Shown here one piece after another: positions 43,140 through 51,260 of a DNA stretch of 64,000 bases. A program made the translations under genes and the position numbers. The notes beneath the pieces were generated by a model. The model was given only the letters and a program-made list of their open reading frames with translations, searched no databases and was not told the origin of the DNA. The DNA comes from Rhodospirillales bacterium. Lineage in GTDB: Bacteria; Pseudomonadota; Alphaproteobacteria; Acetobacterales; Acetobacteraceae. Location: assembly GCA_025352565.1 (NCBI GenBank), contig JANXTF010000034.1, forward strand, positions 1 to 64,000, in the 5' to 3' direction. The number at the start of each line of letters is the position of its first letter. Within the stretch, counting starts at the first letter, position 1.

Positions 43140-44690
43140 TCACGATTTTTCTCCAGAGGTTCGCGTCTCCAGCCCGGCGGGCGTGGAGCGATGATGGGTC
43201 AGCGTTCGTTCGACATGCCGCAGCCGCCACGTCAGCGCACGCTGGGCGTAGTCGCGCACCAGCTCAGCCACCGCCGGATCGTCGGCCAGGTTGCGGAACT
43301 GGCGCGGGTCCGCATTCAGGTCAAAGAACAGTGGCGGCAGCGCGGCGAAATGCACGTATTTGTAATTGACGTCCTGCACCACGCACAGGCTGGCGGAATC
43401 CATATCCAGTTCCAACGCCGTCTCGGGCCGCGAGTAATGCACGTCGCGGAAATCGTATTCATAATGTAGTTCGGTACGCCAATCTCGCGGCCGGGTGCCG
43501 CGCACGAAGTCCATCACGCTGGCGCCGTCGCAGGCGCGCGGTACTTCTGCGCCAAGCCAGTCCAGCATCGTCGGCATCAGATCGATGCTCTCGGTCGGCT
43601 CCGCAACGATCAGGCCACCGATTTCACCAGGGGCCTTTACCACCAACGGAATGCGGAAACTCTCGTCGAAATAGCCGATCTTGCCGAGAAGGTGGTGATC
43701 GCCCAGTTGCTCGCCGTGGTCGGACGTGAACACGATCAGCGTCTCGTCCCATTGCCCTGTCTCGTCGAGATAGGCGAACACGCGGCCGAGTTGGTCGTCC
43801 ACCTCGGTCATCATGCCGAAATAGGTCGCCCGCATCTGGCGCAACGTCGCGTCGTCCATCTCCGCCACCATGCCCTCGCCGGAGCGGAAGAACTTCGATT
43901 GGTGCGAGTTCTCCAGATAGAATTGCAGCAATGGATGTTGTGCCGCCTCGGCCACGGCATCGGCGGCGCGCACCGGCGCGTCCATGTCGGCCGGGCTGTA
44001 CATCGCGTGATACGGCGCGCTGGCAACAAACGGCGGATGCGGACGGTAATACCCGAGATGCAGGAAGAATGGCTTTCCGTCACGACCTTTCAGATAGCTT
44101 AGCGCGCGCTCGGTGAAATACGCGCTGTCGGACAGATGCGCCGGGATACGCGCGGGGCGGTCGGTGGCACCGGGAACCGCATCCTCACCCTCCGGCAGCC
44201 AGATATCGTCGCGATGCGCCGGCAATTCAAAACCCTGCTGTGCCACCCAGCCGAAATACGCATCGTGGTCGGGGCCGAACTCGCCCACCGGACGCCAGCC
44301 GTCCATCATGTCGCCGAGCACGGTGAAGCGCGGGTCCGCCGGTCCCGTGGTGCGCGGGTCCGGCGTGGTGGTGGTGTAGCCGACCAACGCGGGCTCGTAG
44401 CCGGCGCGGCGCAGCGCGCGGGGCAACGTGTCATGCCGTGCATCCAGCGGGATCGTGTTCTGACAGGCCCGATGGTTCATCTGGTACAGTCCGGTCAGCA
44501 GGCTGGCCCGCGCCGGGCCGCAGGGCACGGTCACCGTCACATGGTTGCGAAAGGTCGTTCCCTCCGCACACAACCGGTCGAGGTTGGGCGTCCGCAATAT
44601 CGGCAAGCGCCCGTCGGCACGCTGCAGATGCGGGACACAATCGCCCCGCCACTGGTCGACGACAATCAGCAGTATGTTCTTTTTCATCAT
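43140..44690 (-). CDS. Phosphonate monoester hydrolase / phosphodiesterase (sulfatase superfamily)
   Basis: A 516-residue enzyme of the alkaline phosphatase/sulfatase superfamily. With the ATG at 44690 (MMKKNILLIVVDQWRGD) the modified cysteine falls at Cys57 in VPCGPARASLLTGLYQMNHR, exactly the formylglycine position of the characterised Rhizobium and Burkholderia phosphonate monoester hydrolases. Metal ligands are seen in VDQ at the start and FTSDHGEQLGDH. Such enzymes hydrolyse phosphonate monoesters, phosphodiesters and sulfate esters promiscuously. No signal peptide, so it is cytoplasmic and would process what the downstream ABC system imports. A formylglycine-generating enzyme must be encoded elsewhere. 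Confidence 0.85.
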   Translation of the reverse strand: MMKKNILLIVVDQWRGDCVPHLQRADGRLPILRTPNLDRLCAEGTTFRNHVTVTVPCGPARASLLTGLYQMNHRACQNTIPLDARHDTLPRALRRAGYEPALVGYTTTTPDPRTTGPADPRFTVLGDMMDGWRPVGEFGPDHDAYFGWVAQQGFELPAHRDDIWLPEGEDAVPGATDRPARIPAHLSDSAYFTERALSYLKGRDGKPFFLHLGYYRPHPPFVASAPYHAMYSPADMDAPVRAADAVAEAAQHPLLQFYLENSHQSKFFRSGEGMVAEMDDATLRQMRATYFGMMTEVDDQLGRVFAYLDETGQWDETLIVFTSDHGEQLGDHHLLGKIGYFDESFRIPLVVKAPGEIGGLIVAEPTESIDLMPTMLDWLGAEVPRACDGASVMDFVRGTRPRDWRTELHYEYDFRDVHYSRPETALELDMDSASLCVVQDVNYKYVHFAALPPLFFDLNADPRQFRNLADDPAVAELVRDYAQRALTWRLRHVERTLTHHRSTPAGLETRTSGEKS

Positions 44691-44808
44691 GGGCGGCTGC
44701 CTAGCAGCCACTCAGCGACTTCCCGATGTCGCTATCTTTGCAACACGATGACAACCGCGGCCGGGCGCCACCTTGTCAGGCGGCACCTGGCCTCCGGCGA
44801 AATCAGCC

Positions 44809-46191
44809 TCAGGCGTTGGCGGTCGCCCCGTCGGCCTGGCTCCAGCCCCCGCGCTCGGCCACCGCCGCATCCAGGAGTGCCTGTTCGCGTGCCTTGTGCC
44901 CGGGTGCGAACCGCACCGCGATCGCGCACAGCGACGTCGCCGCCACGATGATGCCGAGGATCGTCAGCGATTGCTGCGTGGACGAGGCACCCTTGTTGAT
45001 GAACCCCGCCACCACTGCGCCCATATTGCCGCCAGCGCCGATCAGCCCCGCGACGCCTCCGAGCGCCTTGCGGTCGACGAACGGCATCAGCGCGTAGGTC
45101 GCACCGCACGCCATGTGGGTGAAGAGGCCGAAACACGACATGGCGGCAATGGCGAGCCCAAGGCTCTCGGCATGGCTGAACAGCAGCAGGCCCACGCCCT
45201 CGCCAAGCATCAGCCCGAACAGCAACGTGGTACGGCCGTCGAGACCCTTGAGCACCGCGATGCGGTCGCTGGCGATCCCGCCGAACGCGCGGGCGAACAG
45301 CGCGAGAATGCCGAAGATGCCCGCGGCAAGCCCCGCGCTTTGCAGCGAGAGGCTGAACTTGTCCACGTAGTAGGTGGTCACCACGTTGTGGATGAAGATC
45401 TCCACCCCGAAGCTCGCCGCATACACGATCGCCAACATCCAAACGCGGTAGTTCGACGCCGCCTGCCTGAAAATGGCCCACCCGCCCTTCTTGCCAGCAT
45501 CGACGCTGATGCCGCGCGCCCGCATGTCGACGATGTCGCCCTGCGGCGTATCCTGCGTGAAACGCGCATAGACGAACGCCATGACGACCATGGCGACGCC
45601 CGGCACGAGCAGCGCCGCGCGCCAGCCATAGGCCTGCTCGATGCCGAAGCTCACCATCAGTGTCGCGATCAGCGGCATCAGGCTTTGCGCGACGCCGCCG
45701 CCGGCATTGCCCCAGCCGCCCACAGTCGCGTTCGCGGTGCCGACCACGTTGGGCGCGAACATCACGCTGGTATGATACTGCGTGATGACGAACGAGGCGC
45801 CGATCGCGCCGATGCACAGGCGGAAGAACAGCAACGTCTCGTAGCTGTTCGCGAACGCCAGCCCGAACACGGGAAGGGAGCCGAGGAACAGCAGCCAGGT
45901 GTAAGCCCGGCGTGGGCCGAACCGGTCGCACAAGGGTCCGATGATCATCCGCACGGCGATCGTCACCGCCACCGAGGCGATGTTGATGTTGGCAACCTGG
46001 TCGCGCGTCAGGTTCATCTGCTTCGCGATCACCGGCATCAGCGGCGCCGCCGCGAACCACGCGACAAAGCATACGAAGAACGCCATCCACGTGACATGAA
46101 ACGCCCGCATCTGCGGCGTCTTGAAGCTGAACAAATCGATGCGCGTGGCCTTTGGGCCGGTCGCGTTCACGGCGGGAGAGTCAAACAGCAA
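44809..46191 (-). CDS. Nitrate/nitrite transporter, NarK/NRT2 family MFS
   Basis: A 460-residue MFS protein with twelve helices. The NNP family signature is plain: QYHTSVMFAPNVVGTANAT then GWGNAGGG, matching the nitrate signature loop of NarK and NRT2; a second such motif appears as AGLIGAGGNMGAVVAG. The start is TTG at 46191, five bases after a strong AGGAGG; the first ATG upstream lacks one. It lies between the phosphodiesterase and box operons, transcribed like both, so it could instead carry an aromatic acid, but the signature argues for nitrate or nitrite. A bulged palindrome at 46235-46266 sits just upstream. Confidence 0.78.
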   Translation of the reverse strand: MLFDSPAVNATGPKATRIDLFSFKTPQMRAFHVTWMAFFVCFVAWFAAAPLMPVIAKQMNLTRDQVANINIASVAVTIAVRMIIGPLCDRFGPRRAYTWLLFLGSLPVFGLAFANSYETLLFFRLCIGAIGASFVITQYHTSVMFAPNVVGTANATVGGWGNAGGGVAQSLMPLIATLMVSFGIEQAYGWRAALLVPGVAMVVMAFVYARFTQDTPQGDIVDMRARGISVDAGKKGGWAIFRQAASNYRVWMLAIVYAASFGVEIFIHNVVTTYYVDKFSLSLQSAGLAAGIFGILALFARAFGGIASDRIAVLKGLDGRTTLLFGLMLGEGVGLLLFSHAESLGLAIAAMSCFGLFTHMACGATYALMPFVDRKALGGVAGLIGAGGNMGAVVAGFINKGASSTQQSLTILGIIVAATSLCAIAVRFAPGHKAREQALLDAAVAERGGWSQADGATANA

Positions 46192-46234
46192 GGCGTCCTC
46201 CTGAGGATTGGAAAGGGCCGCGCCCGGCCGGCGC

Positions 46235-46266
46235 TGCAGTGGTTCGGCCCCGCACCGACCACTGCA
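46235..46266. promoter_or_regulatory. Perfect 9-bp inverted repeat upstream of the narK-like gene
   Basis: TGCAGTGGT at 46235-46243 and ACCACTGCA at 46258-46266 are perfect complements. Pairing can extend inward by CGG/CCG with one bulged T, leaving a seven-base loop. It lies 44-75 bases upstream of the transporter start, in the 217-base gap after boxA. It lacks a following T-run, so an operator or 5-prime mRNA structure is more likely than a terminator. Confidence 0.5.
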
Positions 46267-46408
46267 ACCCGCGTGCCACATTCCCGGAGGGTCGGCGGAC
46301 TGCAGGCCGCTCGTTAGGGAGGCATGACTCGATCAATGCCGCCTTTCTTTTCTGCAAACGCCCGCTAAATCAGCGCCGGTTCAACGGGAGCGACACCCGC
46401 CGGTCGCG

Positions 46409-47590
46409 TCAATACGTCTCGACGTGATACCGCCCCTGGTCGCGCATCGCGTCGCGCAGCGATGGCCAATCGAGCGCGTGGGCCTGTGCGATCTCGGTGA
46501 ACGCCTGCTCCACGCCCTCCTCCAGCCCGCGCAGGCCGCAGACGAAGACATGCGTCGAATTTCGCCCGAGCAGTGCAGCGAGATCGGTGGCGCGGGCGCG
46601 CATCCGGTGTTGCACGTATTCCTTCGGCGCACCGGGCAGGCGGGAATACACCAACTCCCGATCCAGCAAACTGGCCGGGACCTTCTGCAACGGACCGAAA
46701 TACGGCAATTCCCGCGGCGTACGGGCGCCGAAGAACAGATAGAGGCGGCCCTTGGCCTTGGGGTTGGTGCGGCGGCGGCGTTCGGTAAAGCCGCGGAACG
46801 GCGCGCTGCCGGTGCCGGTGCAGATCATCACCAGGTCGGCGTCGGGATCGTCGGGCATCAGGAAGGTGGCGCCGAACGGCCCCACCACAGGTACATGGTC
46901 GCCGAGGCGGAGATCGCACAGATAGTTGGAGCCGACGCCGCTTCGCTTGACCGTCAGCGCCAGGTTGTTGGTGTTCGGCCGCTCGCCGTCCCGTGCGCTG
47001 CACACGGAATAAAGCCGCATGGCGTGCGGCTGCCCCGCTGCATCGAGGCCGGGCGGCAGGATCCCGATGCTCTGGCCCTCCAGCACGGGGAACGCGACCG
47101 CGCCGAAATCGAGGATGATATGGCGCACGTCGCTTTCAGTTTCTGCCCCGGTGAGGCGGAAATTACCGACGACGGTGGCCTGGGCCGGGCTCGCGCGGTT
47201 GAACTGATTGATGCGCGGTTTCGCGGCTGTCGCGGGCGCCCGCGCCCGCCCGCCAGCGCGGGCGTGCGCCTCGGCGATGAGGGCGGCGGCCTCGTCATCG
47301 AGCGCGTCGATCTCCTCGGTGGTGTCGTTGGCAGGCTCGGGCTGCGGCGGCAGCTCGGTCCAGCCGAATTGCTCATCGAGCGAGAACGGTGCCTGGACGG
47401 CGAACCAGTGGTCGATGGAACCGGTCGGACATGGGGCCACGCAATCCATGCAGAAATTACAGATCGCCGCATCGACCACGTAGTTGTCGTCGTTGTGCGT
47501 GATGGCGTCGATCGGACACGTCGCCTCGCACGTGTTGCAGCGGATGCAGACCTCGGGGTCGATCAGATGCTGTTTCTGGGCGGATGGCAT
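46409..47590 (-). CDS. boxA: Benzoyl-CoA 2,3-epoxidase reductase component BoxA
   Basis: A 393-residue iron-sulfur flavoprotein that passes electrons from NADPH to BoxB. The N-terminal ferredoxin domain has two 4Fe-4S sites (CIRCNTCEATCP and CNFCMDCVAPCP). A linker rich in Ala and Glu follows, then a ferredoxin-NADP reductase domain (MRLYSVCSARDGE for FAD, VMICTGTGSAPFRGF and HVFVCGLRGLEEGVEQAF for NADP). The order boxC-boxB-TA-boxA is all on the minus strand. The aerobic benzoyl-CoA route avoids ring hydroxylation of free benzoate. The benzoate-CoA ligase is not in the window. Confidence 0.95.
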   Translation of the reverse strand: MPSAQKQHLIDPEVCIRCNTCEATCPIDAITHNDDNYVVDAAICNFCMDCVAPCPTGSIDHWFAVQAPFSLDEQFGWTELPPQPEPANDTTEEIDALDDEAAALIAEAHARAGGRARAPATAAKPRINQFNRASPAQATVVGNFRLTGAETESDVRHIILDFGAVAFPVLEGQSIGILPPGLDAAGQPHAMRLYSVCSARDGERPNTNNLALTVKRSGVGSNYLCDLRLGDHVPVVGPFGATFLMPDDPDADLVMICTGTGSAPFRGFTERRRRTNPKAKGRLYLFFGARTPRELPYFGPLQKVPASLLDRELVYSRLPGAPKEYVQHRMRARATDLAALLGRNSTHVFVCGLRGLEEGVEQAFTEIAQAHALDWPSLRDAMRDQGRYHVETY

Positions 47591-47604
47591 GGGCGGGCTC
47601 GCGA

Positions 47605-47880
47605 TCAGGGGTATTGCTGGCGGGCGTGAAAGACGGCCATCACGCGGACAACGTCCACTTCCACTCGGTAGATCAAGATGTATTTGGGATGCACAACTGC
47701 TTCACATGTCCCATGCACCCGTCCAGAGCGGTGGAGAAAAGGATGGTCCGGCAGCCGCTCGGCACTCTGCTCGATCAACTCCTGCAGGCGGTCGGCAGCC
47801 GCAGGGTATCGACTATTGATATATTCAATGATCCGGCGCAGGTCCGTCCGAGCCTCACGAGCCCAGGCCAGTCGCAACAC
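47605..47880 (-). CDS. Type II toxin, RelE/ParE family
   Basis: A 91-residue protein from a GTG start at 47880. It matches the RelE/ParE plasmid-stabilisation fold: a first helix pair (WAREARTDLRRIIEYINSRYP), a basic loop, and the C-terminal strands ILIYRVEVDVVRVMAVFHAR. These toxins inhibit translation or gyrase; which of the two cannot be read here. Its start overlaps the antitoxin stop by 26 bases, the usual arrangement of such modules with antitoxin first. It sits 14 bases before boxA. Confidence 0.85.
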   Translation of the reverse strand: MLRLAWAREARTDLRRIIEYINSRYPAAADRLQELIEQSAERLPDHPFLHRSGRVHGTCEAVVHPKYILIYRVEVDVVRVMAVFHARQQYP

Positions 47881-48049
47881 GGCGCTTGCTTTCCAGCATT
47901 TCGCGGATCTCCGCCATCACCTCATCGTGCGGCATTCCAGGGTCGGTGCTCTTCATCCGCGCCTCGATCTTCGCACGGAACCAACGATCATACGCCTCGG
48001 CCTCCTCCGTGGTGGCGAACTCCGACTCGATCGGCGACAACTCGGGCAT
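47855..48049 (-). CDS. Antitoxin of the RelE/ParE pair
   Basis: A 64-residue protein starting MPELSPIESEFATTEEAEAY at 48049, with AGGAG about six bases upstream. It is acidic in the first half and helical, as antitoxins usually are: EEAEAYDRWFRAKIEARMKS. It matches the stability-type antitoxin group (often annotated as type II antitoxin of RelE/ParE systems) by position and overlap with the toxin rather than by a strong motif; no ribbon-helix-helix sequence is obvious. It lies 23 bases after the boxB stop. Confidence 0.75.
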   Translation of the reverse strand: MPELSPIESEFATTEEAEAYDRWFRAKIEARMKSTDPGMPHDEVMAEIREMLESKRRVATGLGS

Positions 48050-48072
48050 GGCGATCTCCTCGCACGGGGCGG

Positions 48073-49524
48073 CTAGGCCTCCCACAGCTTAACATACTCG
48101 AAATCGCCCGGCTTGTTGTCGATGCTCACGCGGGGCGGCGCGATCCACCCGGTATAGGCGCCAGTGGCGTTGACCGGCTTCATCAGGCTCTCGATGAACG
48201 CCCGGTCATCCTCGCCCGGCAGCGTGGCCGCGCGCACCATCTCCCACTCAACCTCCGACAACACCCGCCCATCGGTATCGGCGTGAATGCGCGCGAACTC
48301 GCCGATATGGCGATAATAGGCGACGTGCGGCAGCTTGAGGTGGAAGGCGATGCCGGCTTTTTCGATCACCTTGTTCCAGCGCCCCACGCCGCCCTGGCAA
48401 TCGGCCACGTAGTCGTCGCGCAGGCGCATGTTGAGCGCCGACAGGGCCGGCACCGGCTCCTCGACGAGTGCGCCGTCGATGCAGCGCAGCACCGGGTAGG
48501 TCGCGTCGAGCAGCCGGTGGTCGTCGGCCAGCTTATCCTCGCGATAGCGGCCCTTCAGCCCCGAGTTGAAGGCGTTGGCGGCATTGGTGCTGATCTCGTT
48601 GCCGAACAGGTCGAGCGTCAGAGAGAAGTGCAAATTCATTTTGCGCTGGATCGTGGGAAGATCGATCACGCCAAGCGCGCGCACGGCAACGACGTCATAC
48701 GGGTCCGCGATGCCGGCCTCCTTCATGGCCGCGACGGTGCGCTCCACCACGCGGCTCACGCCGGTTTCGCCCACGAACATGTGGTGGGCTTCCTCCGTCA
48801 GCATGAAGCGCGCGGTGCGGCTGAGCGGGTCGAAGCCGGATTGCGCCAGCGCCTCCAGCTGCATCTTGCCATCGCGGTCGGTGAAGAAGGTGAACATGAA
48901 GAAGCTGAGCCAGTCGGGCGTCGCCTCGTTGAACGCGCCCAGCATCCGCGGCGTGTCCTCATGGCCGGAGCGGCGGCGCAGCAGGTCGTCGGCCTCCTCG
49001 CGGCCCTGCGCGCCGAAATATTTCTGGAGGAGATACACCATGGCCCAGAGATGGCGGCCTTCCTCAACGTTCACCTGGAACAGGTTGCGCATGTCGTACA
49101 ACGAGGGGGCCGTGGCACCGAGATGGCGCTGCTGCTCGACCGAGGCGGGTTCGGTGTCGCCCTGGATCACCAGCAGGCGCCGCAGCATGGCGCGGTATTC
49201 GCCCGGGACTTCCTGCCAGGCGGGCTCGCCCTTGTGGGCACCGAAGCCAATAATGCGGCCTTCCACGGCGGGTGCCAGCAGAACACCCCATTTGTATTCC
49301 GGCATCCGCACGTAGTCGAATTTGGCCCAGCCCTTCGGGTCCACGCCGATCGCGGTGCGGAGATAGACCAGGCTCTCCTGGAACCCCACTGGCCCCATGT
49401 CCTTCCACCAGTCGATATAGCCGGGGTGCCAGGTCTCCAGCGCCTTGCGGACGCGGGCATCCTCGTTCAGGCCCACATTGTTCGGGATCAGGCCGTCATA
49501 GTTGACGCTCATGCCGTCGGGCAT
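48073..49524 (-). CDS. boxB: Benzoyl-CoA 2,3-epoxidase oxygenase subunit BoxB
   Basis: A 483-residue non-haem di-iron oxygenase that forms 2,3-epoxybenzoyl-CoA. Two Exx(H) helices carry the metal site: VNVEEGRHLWAMVYLLQKYF and RFMLTEEAHHMFVGETG. The N-terminal region SVNYDGLIPNNVGL and WHPGYIDWWKDMGPVGFQ is the BoxB signature. AAGGA lies before the ATG at 49524. Together with BoxA it forms the epoxidase; BoxC acts next. It follows boxC by 12 bases. Confidence 0.96.
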   Translation of the reverse strand: MPDGMSVNYDGLIPNNVGLNEDARVRKALETWHPGYIDWWKDMGPVGFQESLVYLRTAIGVDPKGWAKFDYVRMPEYKWGVLLAPAVEGRIIGFGAHKGEPAWQEVPGEYRAMLRRLLVIQGDTEPASVEQQRHLGATAPSLYDMRNLFQVNVEEGRHLWAMVYLLQKYFGAQGREEADDLLRRRSGHEDTPRMLGAFNEATPDWLSFFMFTFFTDRDGKMQLEALAQSGFDPLSRTARFMLTEEAHHMFVGETGVSRVVERTVAAMKEAGIADPYDVVAVRALGVIDLPTIQRKMNLHFSLTLDLFGNEISTNAANAFNSGLKGRYREDKLADDHRLLDATYPVLRCIDGALVEEPVPALSALNMRLRDDYVADCQGGVGRWNKVIEKAGIAFHLKLPHVAYYRHIGEFARIHADTDGRVLSEVEWEMVRAATLPGEDDRAFIESLMKPVNATGAYTGWIAPPRVSIDNKPGDFEYVKLWEA

Positions 49525-49536
49525 CTTTCAGGTCCT

Positions 49537-51195
49537 TCAGACGCGGGTTTGATCGAATTCGGGTTTCTGGCCGGTGCCGTAGCGTTTGAGCGCGCCGGTC
49601 TCGCCCACCGCGTTGGGGCGCTGGAATATCCAGTTCTGCCATGCGGTGAGCCGGCCGAAGATGCGGGTTTCCATGGTCTCGGGGCCGGGGAAACGGAGAT
49701 TGGCCTCCATGCCGGTGAGCGCGTCGGGCGAGTAGGCCACGCGCTCCTCCAGCATGATGCGCACCTCATCGGCCCAATCGGTGTCGTCATAGGCGAAGGT
49801 GACGAGGCCGAGTTCCTCCGCCGCCGCGGCGTCAAGGCTCCGGCCGATGGCAGCCTTGGCACGGCCGACGCTGTCGGGTTCGCCGAGGAAGCGGGTCTGC
49901 AGGCGGGTGAGGCCGTTGCCCATGAGGTAGGGACCGAAATTCATCGCGCTGAGCTGGATCGCGGCGGGCGGGCGGTTGTCGCCGCTCGCCTGGCCGACAT
50001 GGATCAGCGAACGGTCGGCGGCGAACAGGATCTCGGCCAGCGTGCCGGCGAAGCAGCTGCCGGGCTCGATCAGCGCGATGAGGCTGCGGGCCGTCATGTC
50101 GAGGCGCTTGAGCACACGCTTGAGGTAGAGGCGGGTTTCGCGGACGAACCAGTCGGTCGCATGGGCCTCGAGCAGCGCGTCGGCGGCGAGCACCTGGGCC
50201 GGGTCGCCCTCCGTGCGGAACACCAGGAGGCCCAATTGAGGTTCGTTGGTTCGCAGGTGCAGGATGGCGTCGTCCAGTTCGCGCGCCATCAGCAGCGGCC
50301 AGAACCGCGCAGCCGCCGACTTGATCCCGGCGAGGTCGGTCGGAAGCGGCGATCGCGGCGCGAGAATCGTGACTGTGGCACGCCGGCCTGGGCGGTCGAG
50401 CGCCACGCGGACATGGGAGTAGGTGACGGCGTCCTCGCCGAACACGCGGTCGATGGGCGGGAGCGTTACGCCCCCCTCGCCTTCCGGCCGGTCCGATTTC
50501 GCGGCCATCTCGAGCGCCCGCGCACGCACGGCCTGGGTCCAGCCCGAGGGTGGCACGATCTCGTCCACCAGCCGCCAATCGACGGCCTTGCGGCCGCGCA
50601 CGCCTTCCTCGACCGAGCAGAACACGTCAGCGAGGTCGCGCCGCACGCGGCGCTTGTCGGTCACGCGGGTCAGGCCGCCAGTGCCGGGGAGCACCGCCAG
50701 CAGCGCCGTCTCCGGCAGCGAGACGGTCGAGCGGCGGTCGTCGATCAGCATGATGTGGTCGGCCACCAAGGCCAGCTCATAACCGCCGCCAGCCGCGGTG
50801 CCGCTGACCGCGCAGAGATAACGCTGGCCGGAATTGTCGCAGGCATCCTCGATCGAAAGGCGCGTCTCGTTGGTGAACTTGCAGAAATTCACCTTATGGG
50901 CATGGGTCGCCCGGCCAAGCATCCGGATGTTGGCACCCGCGCAGAACACGTTCTCCTTGCCGGATTTGAGCACCACGGCGCGCACCTCGGGGTGCTCGAA
51001 GCGCAACCGCTGGACCGCATCGTACAGCTCGATGTCGACGCCGAGGTCGTAGGAATTGAGCTTCAGCTCATAGCCCTCGAACAGGCCGCCCGCGGCGTCC
51101 ACATCCATCACCAGTTCCGCCACCGGCCCATCGATCGCGATCGACCAATGGCGATAGCGGGACGGGTCGGTCTGAAACTCGATGCGCTGCTGCAT
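49537..51195 (-). CDS. boxC: 2,3-epoxybenzoyl-CoA dihydrolase BoxC
   Basis: A 552-residue crotonase-superfamily enzyme that opens the epoxide ring with two waters to give 3,4-dehydroadipyl-CoA semialdehyde and formate. It is a double-length crotonase: the first half has the oxyanion-hole regions GKENVFCAGANIRMLG and CAVSGTAAGGGYELALVADH, the second half a degenerate repeat ending with a family-specific tail (LTAWQNWIFQRPNAVG). The ATG at 51195 has AAGG eight bases upstream and lies just downstream of a TGCA-N6-TGCA site and a probable promoter. It is the first gene of the box operon. Confidence 0.95.
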   Translation of the reverse strand: MQQRIEFQTDPSRYRHWSIAIDGPVAELVMDVDAAGGLFEGYELKLNSYDLGVDIELYDAVQRLRFEHPEVRAVVLKSGKENVFCAGANIRMLGRATHAHKVNFCKFTNETRLSIEDACDNSGQRYLCAVSGTAAGGGYELALVADHIMLIDDRRSTVSLPETALLAVLPGTGGLTRVTDKRRVRRDLADVFCSVEEGVRGRKAVDWRLVDEIVPPSGWTQAVRARALEMAAKSDRPEGEGGVTLPPIDRVFGEDAVTYSHVRVALDRPGRRATVTILAPRSPLPTDLAGIKSAAARFWPLLMARELDDAILHLRTNEPQLGLLVFRTEGDPAQVLAADALLEAHATDWFVRETRLYLKRVLKRLDMTARSLIALIEPGSCFAGTLAEILFAADRSLIHVGQASGDNRPPAAIQLSAMNFGPYLMGNGLTRLQTRFLGEPDSVGRAKAAIGRSLDAAAAEELGLVTFAYDDTDWADEVRIMLEERVAYSPDALTGMEANLRFPGPETMETRIFGRLTAWQNWIFQRPNAVGETGALKRYGTGQKPEFDQTRV

Positions 51196-51215
51196 GGTCG
51201 TCGCCTTCGACTTTA

Positions 51216-51229
51216 TGCAATATAATGCA
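51216..51229 (-). promoter_or_regulatory. TGCA-N6-TGCA operator (BoxR/BzdR type) overlapping the box promoter
   Basis: TGCA at 51216-51219 and 51226-51229 are separated by six AT bases. A minus-strand promoter candidate has TTGCGG at 51248-51243 and TATATT at 51224-51219 with 18-base spacing, so the operator straddles the -10 element. BzdR/BoxR-type repressors of benzoyl-CoA catabolism bind TGCA-N6-TGCA and are released by benzoyl-CoA. The predicted message would begin about 15-20 bases before boxC. Confidence 0.65.
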
Positions 51230-51260
51230 TTTTCAGGGATGGCCGCAAGCGCAATATGAC

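Noticed and set aside
47584-51225. 1213-codon plus-strand open frame across the box genes
   Set aside because: It is the antisense shadow of boxB, boxC and the toxin-antitoxin genes, all of which have clear family motifs on the minus strand.
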